Shown piece by piece: positions 34,236 to 44,398 of a DNA stretch of 64,000 nucleotides. The stretch spans positions 53,405,616-53,469,615 of the forward strand of contig CM036756.1 in NCBI GenBank assembly GCA_020796225.1. The letters are read 5' to 3'. The stretch comes from Arion vulgaris. Taxonomy: Eukaryota; Mollusca; Gastropoda; Stylommatophora; Arionidae. A program made the position numbers and the translations under genes. Under the pieces are notes generated by a model, which was not told the origin of the DNA, searched no databases, and saw only the letters and a list, made by a program, of their open reading frames with translations. How positions within the stretch are numbered: position 1 is the stretch's first letter; every line of letters begins with the position of its first letter.

Positions 34236-35124
34236 ATTTTTGGGCTTTGTGATCTACGCCGGGACAGTGAGTTACGCTATTTATGCCAGTTCTGACTGAG
34301 AAATATTTCTCGGGGCTTGTAAGCTTATCCTCGGACGGCGTCTTACTCGTATAAGACACCGTGTAAAGTATCGGCCTTCGCCAATGTTCAGACCCGAACT
34401 TCCTGTTTGATCCGTACATTGTCGGCCTTGCTTTACCGTACATTTTTGAGTTTGATCCGGGAAGGAACATTCTCAGCCTTTTCTAGACGCGTATCGGTAC
34501 GTGGCAATTTGCAATTAACCTCGAAAGCACTGGCATGGGGCCGAGTACAACAATGTAGAGGGTCGTTTCAGTCGGCACTATCAGCGTAACTGAGGATTTT
34601 GCGCTCGCCGCCATCACCCGCCCCAGTTATTCCGGGGATGTTAGTTACGACTGGAATCAAACCTTGCACGGTTGCCCCAAGGCTGGCAGTTACGTTAGGC
34701 ATCACCAACCTCAGTTCTTCCGGGGATGTTAATTTTAATCGCACAGTACCTTGCACGGTTTTCCAGGGCGGGTAGTTTCGTTATGCACTAAACGCAACTT
34801 GTTCTTTTGCGCTTGGCAAACCTTGCCCTGTACATGTATCTGCACCAGGCTACCAATGCGGGGTCAGCTGCAATCTTCTCTCGCACCAACACGAGGGTAG
34901 ACTTTTATTCGTTACGGTCCTGTCTTATTTATTCTTGCCGACGGGCTGCCCCCTCCTCAGGGCTTCGAGCTTCGCCCTACGTGAGCATACGTTTGGTCAC
35001 TGGATGCACCTCTCATCCATGTCTGAGACGTTTCGTTGCTGTTTCTTTGCGTTCAGGGACTTGGGCAATATCTTGTTGGATATCGGTCAGGAGATTTGTG
35101 CATTTTCTTTGTATGTATCTTTAT
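34236..35124. other. Inserted GC-rich sequence of unknown type
   Basis: This lies inside the LINE, between its linker and RT. It has a diverged internal duplication: cccgccccagttattccgggg... and ...cctcagttcttccggggatg, followed by ttgcacggtt twice (near 34620 and 34715). No protein recognised. Confidence 0.45.
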
Positions 35125-35318
35125 CGTGTTTCCGTACTTGCACTGCTACCCCTACCAGTAGTTTTCTCTCCCCGATCCCTGCCCCTCTTAGCCAGACCAG
35201 AACCATAGTCTGTTTCCAGGGTCACCGCGTGGAGGTTAGGGCAGGGTCTTGGTTAGCGCGCCCCTCGCTAACCCTGGCTCATGTTACCACTATGACCTCA
35301 TGAGCCTTTTGACCCCAC
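35125..35318. repeat. Inverted-repeat arm, right (partner at 31088-31250)
   Basis: Reverse complement of 31088-31250, ending gagccttttgaccccacct. LINE RT coding resumes immediately after it (PPKDTFTSNELEEAL), so this arm marks the right edge of the insertion. Confidence 0.8.
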
Positions 35319-36700
35319 CTAAGGATACATTTACCAGTAATGAGTTGGAAGAGGCATTAAGGGAGCTGAAGCTCAGAAAGTCGCCCGGAAAGGATGGGAT
35401 CACAAATGAGAGAACAGGCATAGTACCACGAAAATGGAAGGAAGCGATCATGGGACCCATCCTTAAACCAGGCAAAAATAAACTCGACCCGGCGAGTTAC
35501 AGACCAATAAGCAAATTAAGCTGCACGGGCATACTCATGGAACGCATGGTGAACAAACAGCTATCTTGGCACTTAGAAAGCAAAGGGCTACTCATGGTAC
35601 AACAGGGAGGCTTTCGGAAGCACCGATCTACAGAATATAAAGTAACATATATCGCCCAGGAAATCGAGGATGGTTACCAAGAAAAGAAACAGACACTGGC
35701 AGTTTTGGTAGATATGGAGAAGGCGTTTGACACGGTCTGGAAAGAGGGGCTAAAACTGAAACTCCTCACCCTCGGTATGATGGGAAAAATGTACAAATGG
35801 ATTGATAGATACCTAGAGAACAGAACAGCAAGGGTTCAAGTTCAGGGGTACACTAGCATGAAAGCCACATTAGAGCAAGGAGTCCCCCAAGGAGGAGTGG
35901 TCTCACCAACTCTCTTTTTAATCTTTGTCATTGACATAGTTACATGCCTACCAAAGCGAGTACACTCTGCCATGTATGCCCACGACCTGGCAATATGGGC
36001 GAGAGAAGAGTCAATGCCCATAGCAACAAATCGACTGTAAGTTACGTTAAATAACCTGGTAGTGTGTTCAAAAAAGTGGAATATGTGTGAACATAAATGG
36101 GTCTAAAACAACTTACACTGTGTTCTCGCAAAAACAACCAGAATCACAAAATTAAGCTTATAGTCAATGGTCAAGATCTTCCAGAAAGCAAGACCCCAAT
36201 GTACCTTGGAGTCACACTCGACCGAAAACTGACTTGGTGCCCCCAAATTGAAAATGCTACGGCAAAAGCGAGACACAGGCTCACGATAATGCGCAAACTC
36301 GCAGGCTCCACGTGGGGAGCAAACACAGGAGTCCTCAAAACACTCTACTCTGGAAGAGTGCGAATGGTCTTGGAGTATGGCATTGCAGCGTGGAGTAATG
36401 CATCCAACAAGCAATTCGCCAAAGTGAGCAATAGTCAGAACCTTGCAATGCTCATTATCACAGGAGCCATGAAGTCCACGCCAATCAAGGCGATGGAAAC
36501 AATCACAGGCATCCAACCAATGGCAGATCGAAGGAACAGAAAAGTCTTGGTGTTGGCGGAAAACCTTAAACGGCTCGATTCCCACCCTATGTACGAAATA
36601 ATGAACGGATTCGGAATGGGCAGAATACAGAGGACCAGCTTCGCAAAAAACGTGAAAGCACTGACCGCAGACCATCCGGTCCTAGCAAACTGCAAAGTCA
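35319..36700 (+). pseudogene. LINE family A reverse transcriptase, motif C altered
   Basis: Motifs in order: TSNELEEALRELKLRKSPGK, ASYRPISKLSCTGILMERMV (fingers), QQGGFRKHRSTEYKVTYIA, VLVDMEKAFDTVWKEGL (motif A Asp present), LEQGVPQGGVVSPTLFLIF (motif B), and MYAHDLAIW in place of YADD (motif C, about 35974-35982). The third residue is His (cac) instead of Asp (gac), which removes a catalytic carboxylate. After a frameshift (36040-36097) the thumb continues with TPMYLGVTLDRKLTW and GSTWGANTGVLKTLYSGRV. The altered YADD means this copy could not make cDNA even if its frames were repaired. Confidence 0.85.
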
Positions 36701-36859
36701 AATCAATCCCGGCAACCGATAAGTGCCCGCCGTGGAAAACCAAAATGCCGGAACTAAGGGAGTCAATCCCAGGCATACTGAAAAAGGCCAGCAAGAAAAC
36801 TTCAAAAGAAGGGCGGCCACAGAAAAATACATATCGACCGAATATCCTGAAAAGAAGTG

Positions 36860-37646
36860 GACACACGTGTATATTGACGGGTCGGCAAGGAACGCAATCA
36901 GCGACGATGGAGGAGGAATAGTGCTTAAACTCCCAAAGAAAATGACGGTCACAAAAGCGATAGCCACAGGAAAATACTCAAATAACTACCGGGCAGAGGC
37001 AATAAGAACAGCGGCCGAAATGATCCTAGAGAGAAGAGGTACCTCTTGCAACAAGATCGTGATATTCACCGATGCTCTATCGGTTATCACGGCACTCAAA
37101 AGTGTAGGCAAAACGGAGTTAAATGACCTAAAAACGACCCTCGAAACTTTAGTGCACACACTCAAACGCACCGTCATTCAGTGGATCCTATATAACATAA
37201 GTGGAAACGAACATGCAGACAAACTAGCAAAAGAGGGCGGGCGACTACCTCAAACTGATCTCAAGATCAGTTATGAGGAAGTCAGAACAACCATCGGCTG
37301 GCACTATAGAGACAAATGGACAAAAGACCATTTTCAGCACAACAACAGCGACGGATACTATGGTCTGTCTCGTAGTGAACAATTTGCAATACTTCGTCTC
37401 CGTACCGGCCACAACAAGCTCCGCGCCCACATGTTTCACAAATTTAAAATTGGCGCAACTAGCCTGTGCCGCTGCAAAAAGGCGGACAGGACGGCAGAGC
37501 ATGTTCTGCAAGATTGTCAACTGATAGCAGGCATAAGAAAAGAAACCTGGCCTGAAAACACAGAGCTTCGCGAGAAGCTGTACGGAGGAACGGAGTCCCT
37601 TAAAAACACGGTAAAACTGATGATAAAAGTTGGTTCATCAGTCTAG
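36860..37646 (+). pseudogene. LINE family A RNase H domain and C-terminal Cys/His region
   Basis: RNase H removes RNA from the RNA-DNA hybrid. The acidic residues are visible: D in HVYIDGSARNA, E in NNYRAEAIRTA, D in IVIFTDALSVI and D in GNEHADKLAKEGG. Downstream are AILRLRTGHNKLRAHM and C-R-C-K-K-A-D-R-T-A-E-H-V-L-Q-D-C, a Cys-x-Cys...His...Cys pattern. Stop near 37646. This frame is open for about 300 codons. Confidence 0.88.
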
Positions 37647-37671
37647 GCCGGGATCGCAAGAGAGAGAGAGA

Positions 37672-37765
37672 GAAATCTTCCTGTGTAAGAAAGAGATCGG
37701 AGCACACATGGTTATTTACCGAAGTGCAATGACAATGGTCCTATCAATCAACCAATCAACGCATA
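37672..37765 (+). mobile_element. SINE-B 3' end fragment
   Basis: tcttcctgtgtaagaaagag, atcggagcacacatggttat, ccgaagtgcaatgac and a tail tatcaatcaaccaatcaac. It directly follows a short (ag)n run at the LINE family A end. Confidence 0.75.
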
Positions 37766-37789
37766 AGATAGTGTCTTGTTAAGTAAAAA

Positions 37790-39040
37790 AATAGCCAAGA
37801 TATGCACAGAAAAAACAGACAACTTGTCGTTTACACTATCGAAAGGTGAACTGCAGATAAACTATGGAAAGACAAAAATAATGAAGAAATTTATGGCAAG
37901 TAATGCAGACATCACCCTGGAATCCAAAATGATAAAAATAACAGATCAGTTCACCTATTAGAGTAGCAGGTTTGATTGCACTAGAAATATTAAGAAAGAA
38001 ATTACGCTACCAAATTTTCAAAACTAACATCATCTTTTACAAGTGGAAATAAAATAAAATATGGAAGTTATATAGTTTTAAAAACTGAATAAAGAGCTTT
38101 CAATTCAAATGTTGTATCAATTCTAACATATGTTATAGAAAGAGAAAATGTAGATATGTTGGACATACTCCGAGAAGAAATTATCCAAGAATCACAAAGC
38201 AATCAATGAGTTAAAGAAAGAGAAGATGTAGATATGTTGGACATACTCCGAGAAGAAATTATCCAAGAATCACAAAGCAATCAATGAGTTAAAGAATTAC
38301 AAAGCAATCAATGAGTTAAAGAATCACAAAGCAATCAATGAGTTAAAGAATCACAAAGCAATCAATGAGTTAAAGAATCACAAAGCAATCAATGAGCTAA
38401 AGAATCACAAAGCAATCAATGAGTTAAAGAATCACAAAGCAATCAATGAGTTAAAGAATCACAAAGCAATCAATGAGTTAAAGAATCACAAAGCAATCAA
38501 TGAGTTAAAGAATCACAAAGCAATCAATGAGTTAAATAATCACAAAGCAATCAATGAGTTAAAGAATCACAAAGCAATCAATGAGTTAAAGAATCACAAA
38601 GCAATCAATGAGTTAAAGAATCACAAAGCAATCAATGAGTTAAAGAATCACAAAGCAATCAATGAGTTAAAGAATCACAAAGCAATCAATGAGTTAAATA
38701 ATCACAAAGCAATCAATGAGTTAAAGAATCACAAAGCAATCAATGAGTTAAAGAATCACAAAGCAATCAATGAGTTAAAGAATCACAAAGCAATCAATGA
38801 GTTAAAGAATCACAAAGCAATCAATGAGTTAAAGAATCACAAAGCAATCAATGAGTTAAAGAAAGAAAGGATAGCTTACCAAAATCCGGAAGCAAACTTT
38901 ATTGAGATAGGCGTTAAATATCGGACTCAATTCCATAGAAGAGATTAAGTGAGTTGCACAGGGCAGAGCGGTATGGAGAAATTGCGCGTGTGGTCTATGT
39001 AACGTATAACGGTTCGAGAGTGATATAATATTAATGTGGA
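37790..39040 (+). mobile_element. LINE family C, C-terminal part, holding a 27-bp array
   Basis: The plus strand reads L-Q-I-N-Y-G-K-T-K-I-M, SNADITLESKMIKITDQFTY and F-D-C-T-R-N-I-K-K-E-I. An 80-bp duplication (38138-38217 and 38218-38290, vdmldILREEIIQE in one frame) leads into the array. After it, 38869-39040 gives the 3' end with the S-V...Q-F-H-R-R-D-like region and ctatgtaacgtataacggttcg, shared with 28395-28540. Confidence 0.7.
38205..38868. repeat. 27-bp minisatellite, about 24 copies, within LINE family C coding sequence
   Basis: Unit aagaatcacaaagcaatcaatgagtta. In one frame each unit is K-N-H-K-A-I-N-E-L (9 codons), so the frame is kept through the array. Almost no variants (agttaaata twice, gagcta once), pointing to recent expansion. 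Confidence 0.93.
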
Positions 39041-39800
39041 TGGTTCGTTGATGTTAGCAAAAACAACCAGCAAAAATTGAAAGAAATGTTAAAGCAGAAG
39101 TAAAATACATGATCTGGATATTAATATTGTGCAAACAAAAGTATAGTATTAATAATAAAAGAGATAACGGTGTTGAACAAAGTGGCAAATGAAGAAACAC
39201 TGAAACTAGTATAAAGTAATGGAAATTCAAAACATATAGTAGCAGAAGATGATAGATGTGAAAAGAAGTTAGGAATAGCCAAGAACATATTTTCACTTGT
39301 CATATATAGCATTGAAAGTTGGGCTGTAGATAAGCTATAAAAAAACAAATATAATGAAGACATCTATGGCAAGAAATGCAGATATCACACTGGAATCTAA
39401 AATAATAAAAATAACAAAGCAGTTTACCTATTTAGGTAGCAATTTTGATTGCAAAGAAAATGTTAAAAAAAACCAAATATGCTACGAATTGTCAAAGCAA
39501 CATCAGCTTTTAAAATTCTAAATAAGAAAGTGAAGATGGAGATATACTGGGCACATCTTGTGAATAAATGTTTAAAGAATATGAAAATAGGCATTGTAGT
39601 GGTAGGTAAAGGGTTCAAGAAAGAGAGAAAGACATAGGAAAACCTTGAAATTAACTTTGCTGGACAGGCAAAAAATATCAGTCTCAATTCCATGGAAGAT
39701 ATTGAGCAAGTTACCCAGGATAGAGCGATATGGAGAAATTACATGCAGGTCCTATGTAGACGGTGAGTATGCGGTACTAGAGGGATTATTACTACAAGAA
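39041..39800 (+). mobile_element. LINE family C, second fragment
   Basis: Begins around V-D-G-S-L-M-L-A-K (the RT motif C area, altered), continues with MARNADITLESKIIKIT and QFTYLGSNFDCKENVKK (about 39420), and ends with ISLNSMED-like and DRA-W-R-N text and gtcctatgtag near 39760. It lies head-to-tail behind the previous family C copy and is highly decayed. Confidence 0.7.
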
Positions 39801-39911
39801 CATATTTAACAACATGAAAGATGTATTACTATCCAAACATATATACAAATGATAAAAATTGTCAAGCTCTACATATATTCATCACTGTTGTGTGAAGCAC
39901 AAAAGTGGACA

Positions 39912-39990
39912 ATGATTGATTGATTGATTGATTGATTGGTTGGTTGATTGATTGAGTGATTGATTGATTGATTGAGTGATTGATTGATAA
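39912..39990. repeat. (tgat)n microsatellite, tail of the adjacent SINE-B
   Basis: tgattgattgattgattgg repeated with a few variants. On the minus strand it is the (TCAA)n tail of the SINE-B at 39990-40405. Confidence 0.9.
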
Positions 39991-40405
39991 GACCATCATC
40001 ATTGCACTTCGGCGAGTAACCATGTGTGCGCAGAACTCTTTCTTACACAGGAAGATCTCAACTGCAGTGCACGAACTCCGTAGCACCGGCGAGGGTCCCC
40101 GATGTAATTTTGAAGATGGAGAAGATATCTTTATAGGAATTTTATTTTTATCTTTTCTAATGAATTTTGCCCAAGCAGCGGCTTTCCAGTCTGCTCTTCT
40201 CGGTTTTGAACTGTCAATGGCTCTTTCACGTGTTCAAATTGAACAGAGGACCTACGTTTTATCGTCCGTCTCCGATAGGACTAGGAACTCGATTTCACCT
40301 ACACTGAGATCAAGTATCTCTGGAAAAATATCCAGATTGCTCCACGAAGGACCGAACCTGGTACCTTTGGCATGAGAGACGAGTACATAACTTCTATGCC
40401 ACAGA
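39990..40405 (-). mobile_element. SINE-B, fullest copy (tRNA-like head, LINE-like 3' end)
   Basis: On the minus strand it begins with tgtggcatagaagttatgta (A-box-like), followed by ccaggttcggtcc (B-box-like, about 40357). The body includes gtaggtcctctgttcaattt, aagccgctgcttgggcaaaa and ccctcgccggtgctacgga. The end, gatcttcctgtgtaagaaag then ccgaagtgcaatga, encodes the same final residues as family B LINEs. The (TCAA)n tail follows. Length is about 415 bp without tail. Confidence 0.8.
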
Positions 40406-40525
40406 GAGCACATAGACAATGAATGAATAGACAGAGAGAAAACTATATAAAAGAGTATAACTTCTATGCCACAGAGAGCACATAGACAATGAATGAATAG
40501 ACAGAGAGAAAACTATATAGAAGAG
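40391..40525. repeat. 68-bp tandem duplication
   Basis: Two units, each with taacttctatgccacagaga, gcacatagacaatgaatgaa and tagacagagagaaaactata. The first unit overlaps the 5' border of SINE-B. Confidence 0.9.
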
Positions 40526-40690
40526 TATGGCAACTTTTACGGAAAGAAAAGACAACTAATAAACAAGTGCTTCAACAACTAGGAGTAAAAAATAGACCTA
40601 CTCATTGAGATAGAAATTAGACAAATTACATCTAAGAAGAAGCTTCTCTTATCTATCCTGAACTCACTAACAAGCTTCCTTAAAACTCAG
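40460..40690 (+). mobile_element. RTE-type LINE fragment (family D-like)
   Basis: Frame-broken text with KTTNKQVLQQLGVKNR and E-I-E-I-R-Q-I matches TNKQVLGKLGMKKQLLREIK of the LINE at 55775-58000. Confidence 0.6.
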
Positions 40691-40800
40691 ACTCCACAAC
40701 AATCGATGCTTTCGATGCAAGCTTGCCACCATGTATCAACACCCGCGAGTACAAAACATAAGAGCTGTTTAAATAACTACCATTTGTGACATTTGTTTAC

Positions 40801-41019
40801 CTGTGTGTAGTGACACGCTTTTCCACATGCCAAGTAACGGTCACTATAATAAACAATTTCATTGTACCACATAGTGATAGCATATGAAAAAAATTGTGAA
40901 ATATTAAGGCCCAAACTGATCTTTGCCATATTTTCTCCACGATTGGGTAAACGTTGGTGTTTAAATTCACATGTTTGGCACATAGATATTGCCTGTTTTT
41001 CCAATTCTAGGTCGTACGT
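40801..41019 (-). CDS. CAP-family gene, CAP core exon (exon b)
   Basis: A 219-nt minus-strand exon (73 codons, phase 0-0) with acceptor tttatttgtttcag (ending 41020) and donor gtaaac (40800-40795). It carries the CAP/SCP core: YDLELEKQA, CQTCEFKH, RGENMAKIS (first Glu of the CAP tetrad), AITMWYNEIVYY (second Glu) and CGKACHYTQ (second His). Together with the His on the exon at 44399, the full His-Glu-Glu-His CAP site is present. The expected continuation after H-Y-T-Q (V-V-W...G-C) is not in the adjoining sequence and must be on a further exon. CAP proteins are secreted proteins found in venoms, saliva and mucus but also in ordinary tissues, so no toxin role can be assumed. Confidence 0.85.
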
Positions 41020-41099
41020 CTGAAACAAATAAAAACATTACAACTTATTTCCTCAAATCTTGGACTGAAAAGTCAAATTAAAACTTTCAATAAACAATG

Positions 41100-41560
41100 C
41101 TTTAATTAGTCATTAATCAAGATTATTTTTCTTAATAAGTAATTAAGATTGTTTTTTCTTTTTTTAAATCAAGATTGTTTTTATGTTTAATCAAGATTGC
41201 ATTTACCTAATATGTTTTTTGCTAATATGCAGTAAAGATTTTTTTTTTTAAATCAAGATTGGTTTTGGTTTTTTTTAATCCAGATTGATTTTTTAATGTT
41301 CAATCAAGATTGTTTTTATGTTTAATCAAGATTGCATTTACCTAATATGTTTTTTGCTAATATGAAGTAAAGATTTTTTTTTTTAAATCAAGATTGGTTT
41401 TGGTTTTTTTTAATCCAGATTGATTTTTTAATGTTCAATCAAGATTGTTTTTACTTAATGTTTAAATAAGATTGTTTTTCGTAATGTGTAATCATATTTC
41501 TCTTAATGTTTAATTAAGATTGTTTTTAATAATATGAAATCAAGATTGTTTTTCTGAATA
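41100..41560. repeat. T-rich degenerate repeat based on taatcaagattgttttt
   Basis: The short motif atcaagattg occurs about 15 times at irregular spacing. A longer duplication of about 130 bp (41170-41303 and 41304-41440, sharing cctaatatgttttttgctaa) lies inside it. It sits in the first CAP intron. Confidence 0.8.
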
Positions 41561-41582
41561 TTCTACAATGAAACGCATAGAC

Positions 41583-42663
41583 GACTCCTGCTTCTTACTA
41601 GAAGTCAGGGAACATACTGGTTAGGAACTATCGTTCACTGCATATTTTGTCTTCTTCTTACTAGAAGTCAGGGAACATACTGGTTAGGAACTATCACTCA
41701 CTGCATATTTTGTCTGCTTCTTACTAGAAGTCAGGGAACATACTGGTTAGGAACTATCGTTCACTGCATATTTTGTCTGCTTCTTACTAGAAGTCAGGGG
41801 AAAATACTGGTTAGGAACTATCACTCACTGCATATTTTGTCTGCTTCTTACTAGAAGTCAGGGAACATACTGGTTAGGAACTATCGTTCACTGCATATTT
41901 TGTCTTCTTCTTACTAGAAGTCAGGGAACATACTGGTTAGGAACTATCACTCACTGCATAGTTTGTCTTCTTCTTACTAGAAGTCAGGGAACATACTGGT
42001 TAGGAACTATCACTCACTGCATATTTTGTCTGCTTCTTACTAGAAGTCAGGGAACATACTGGTTAGGAACTATCACTCACTGCATATTTTGTCTGCTTCT
42101 TACTAGAAGTCAGGGAACATACTGGTTAGGAACTATCACTCACTGCATATTTTGTCTGCTTCTTACTAGAAGTCAGGGAACATACTGGTTAGGAACTATC
42201 GTTCACTGCATATTTTGTCTTCTTCTTACTAGAAGTCAGGGAACATACTGGTTAGGAACTATCACTCACTGCATATTTTGTCTGCTTCTTACTAGAAGTC
42301 AGGGAACATACTGGTTAGAAACTATCACTCACTGCATATTTTGTCTTCTTCTTACTAGAAGTCAGGGAACATACTGGTTAGGAACTATCGTTCACTGCAT
42401 ATTTTGTCTGCTTCTTACTAGAAGTCAGGGAACATACTGGTTAGGAACTATCACTCACTGCATATTTTGTCTGCTTCTTACTAGAAGTCAGGGAACATAC
42501 TGGTTAGGAACTATCGTTCACTGCATATTTTGTCTTCTTCTTACTAGAAGTCAGGGAACATACTGGTTAGAAACTATCACTCACTGCATATTTTGTCTTC
42601 TTCTTACTAGAAGTCAGGGAACATACTGGTTAGAAACTATCACTCACTGCATATTTTGTCTTC
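41583..42663. repeat. 63-bp minisatellite, about 17 copies
   Basis: Unit: cttcttactagaagtcaggg, aacatactggttaggaacta, tcactcactgcatattttgtc plus two bases. Variation is limited to cact/gttc, tgctt/tcttc and gga/gaa. The last unit runs directly into the (CTT)n end of the SINE-A at 42655. No coding origin recognised. Confidence 0.95.
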
Positions 42664-42890
42664 TTCTTCTTCAAACTATCCATATCGATCACTTGTTAAC
42701 CACTCTGTGTGATTTGTATGTGATCTGAGCCTAATAGCGATTATACGTTGTGCCAGTTATGCGCCTACAAGTAGGCCAGCACATCCGATTTCTGTGATGG
42801 ACTTTATTTACTAGGGTATCTTCCCTAGGTTCTACATCAGTCGCTTCTTACGACATGCCTTGTATGTGGTACTATTCTTTACTTCCATCG
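42655..42890 (-). mobile_element. SINE-A copy at the end of the 63-bp array
   Basis: On the plus strand: cttcttcttcttcaaactat, cacttgttaaccactctgtg, ttatgcgcctacaagtaggc, cacatccgatttctg, tttatttactagggtatctt and cttcttacgacatgcct. It is the reverse complement of the 30430-30655 copy. Confidence 0.8.
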
Positions 42891-42952
42891 CGGACTCCTA
42901 CACTGCACTAGCGACTCACTGCGAAGTGCACTATAAAAGTTTACGCATAAAA

Positions 42953-43097
42953 CTGTACATATAAAAGTGTACATATAGAAGTGTACATATAAAACTGTAC
43001 ATATAGAAGTGTACATATAAAACTGTACATATAGAAGTGTACATATAGAAGTGTACATATAGAAGTGTACATATAGAAGTGTACATATAGAAGTGTG
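42953..43097. repeat. 14-bp minisatellite, about 10 copies
   Basis: Unit gtgtacatatagaa, alternating with ctgtacatataaaa. The minus-strand open frames across it (14-residue period, CTLLYVHFYMYTSI) are artefacts of the unit length. Confidence 0.95.
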
Positions 43098-43109
43098 CAT
43101 CAGCCAAAA

Positions 43110-43811
43110 AACAAACATTATCAAAAGCTTCTATGATGGTTTCCAGTGCACAGTCCGAACTCATGGGCAACTCGTTCAATCTCTTTTATGGAACTGAGTC
43201 AGGTATTTCTCGGCTCTCTCAGTGAAGTTGGTTGTATGGTTTCCCTATGGTTTCTTTTCTTCATGAACCCTTTCCTTCCCACTTCGATAACTGCTTTGTG
43301 ATTCTTTTACCATTTTTTTTTCTCAACGCCAAACATATCTCCATCTTCTCTTTCTTAAAAACGCTTGTTACTAGTGGTTGTCCAGACATTTCTCTGATTT
43401 CATCACTTTTGAATTCATCTCATTTTATGCTCAATATTTCTTGCAGACATCTATTTTCAAATACATTCAACTTGCTTTCTACATCTTTAGTCATTTTCCA
43501 ACTCTCGTTGGCATATGTTAGGATTGATACAACATTTGAATTGAAAATTTATAATTTAGTTTTAAAACTATATAACTTGCAGTTTCATATTTTATATCGA
43601 GCGTTAAAAAGCTGATGTTGCTTTGACAATTTGTAGCTTAATTTCTTTTTTAACATTTCCTGTGCAATCAAAATTACTACCCAAATAGGTGAACTGTTCT
43701 ATTATATTTATCATTTTGGATTTCATAGTTCTATCTACATTACTTGTCATGTGTGTCTTCATTATATTTGTCTATAAGTGCGAATTTTTACACAGAAATC
43801 GAATCGTAAAT
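43110..43811 (-). mobile_element. LINE family C, C-terminal part
   Basis: Read on the minus strand with many breaks: Q-F-T-Y-L-G-S-N-F-D-C-T-G-N-V-K-K-E-I (about 43670), the N-x-x-V-V-S-I-L-T-Y-A-N-E-S-W region (about 43520), and the 3' part with L-x-S-I-K-E-I-E-R-V near 43175. It lacks an intact RT. Confidence 0.65.
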
Positions 43812-44330
43812 GCACTATATACAGGATGTTTGTAAAGTATCACTACACTTCACATGTAGGTCAGCTTGAAAAATAAAGTACACGACGTCATCAAAAAATG
43901 TGATAAAACAAAGTAGTGAAATTAGTCGCAATAGTTACTGCTATGGTCTACTGTTGTTCTTGATAAACTAGAAAGAACAAATGAAATATTCAGTATAGCA
44001 AATGTTGGAAATATCCACCATGGGCTTCAAGATATGTCTATACACGTTTCTTCATATTGTCAAATATTCTTTCTTCAGTTGAAAACACCATTATGGTTTG
44101 AGTGAAAAGAATCGCCCCAGCAGACAACAGTCATCCATTGCATATTGCACCACAATTGACTTCGGAACACATTTTTTGATGACGTCATTTACTTTGTTTT
44201 TCACATTTGTTCTACATATGAAGTGTGAGACTTTACAAAAACCCTAACATTACTTGTCATATGTGTCTTCATTATATTTGTCTGTAAGTGCGAATATTTA
44301 CAAAGAAATTGATTAGCAAATGCGCTATAA
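43738..44330. repeat. Direct repeats (~75 bp) on both sides of a MITE
   Basis: cattacttgtcatgtgtgtc with ttcattatatttgtctataa and gtgcgaatttttaca (43738-43811) is repeated with about 90% identity at 44249-44330. The two copies bracket the inverted-repeat element at 43812-44247. This is too long for a target-site duplication, so it is probably a local duplication of LINE sequence. Confidence 0.75.
43812..44247 (-). mobile_element. Deletion-derivative DNA transposon with ~80-bp terminal inverted repeats
   Basis: The left end caggatgtttgtaaagtatc and the right end (reverse complement tagggtttttgtaaagtctc) pair over about 80 bp, including a shared gacgtcatcaaaaaatgtg near the inner edges. The interior, minus strand, reads ST-E-E-R-I-F-D-N-M-K-K and VYTYLEAHGGYFQHLL, which looks like the C-terminal end of a Tc1/IS630-type transposase. 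Most of the transposase is missing. Confidence 0.7.
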
Positions 44331-44398
44331 ATAAGGCTGTGTATATGGATCTTTACAAACAGATAGCTACAGAACAAATACAAGCACTCAGTACTGAC

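Larger units (their letters stand above)
32545..37650 (+). mobile_element. LINE family A, near full length (EN, RT, RNase H), with a 1.3-kb insertion
   Basis: The best preserved retrotransposon of the window. Order: a possible ORF1 end (32545-32727), APE-type endonuclease (32749-33451), linker (33497-33952), insertion (34026-35318), RT (35319-36040 and 36097-36700), RNase H (about 36860-37250) and Cys/His C-terminus (to 37646). Coding-strand GC is higher than the surroundings, in keeping with a younger insertion. It is inactive: a frameshift at about 32770, a stop at about 33450, the insertion, frame breaks near 36040 and 36870, and an altered RT motif C. Confidence 0.88.

Noticed and set aside
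31088..35318. A single 4.2-kb DNA transposon with terminal inverted repeats
   Set aside because: LINE coding sequence is continuous on both sides of the right arm's insertion (33950 to 35319), so the arms are more simply two opposite copies of one repeat.
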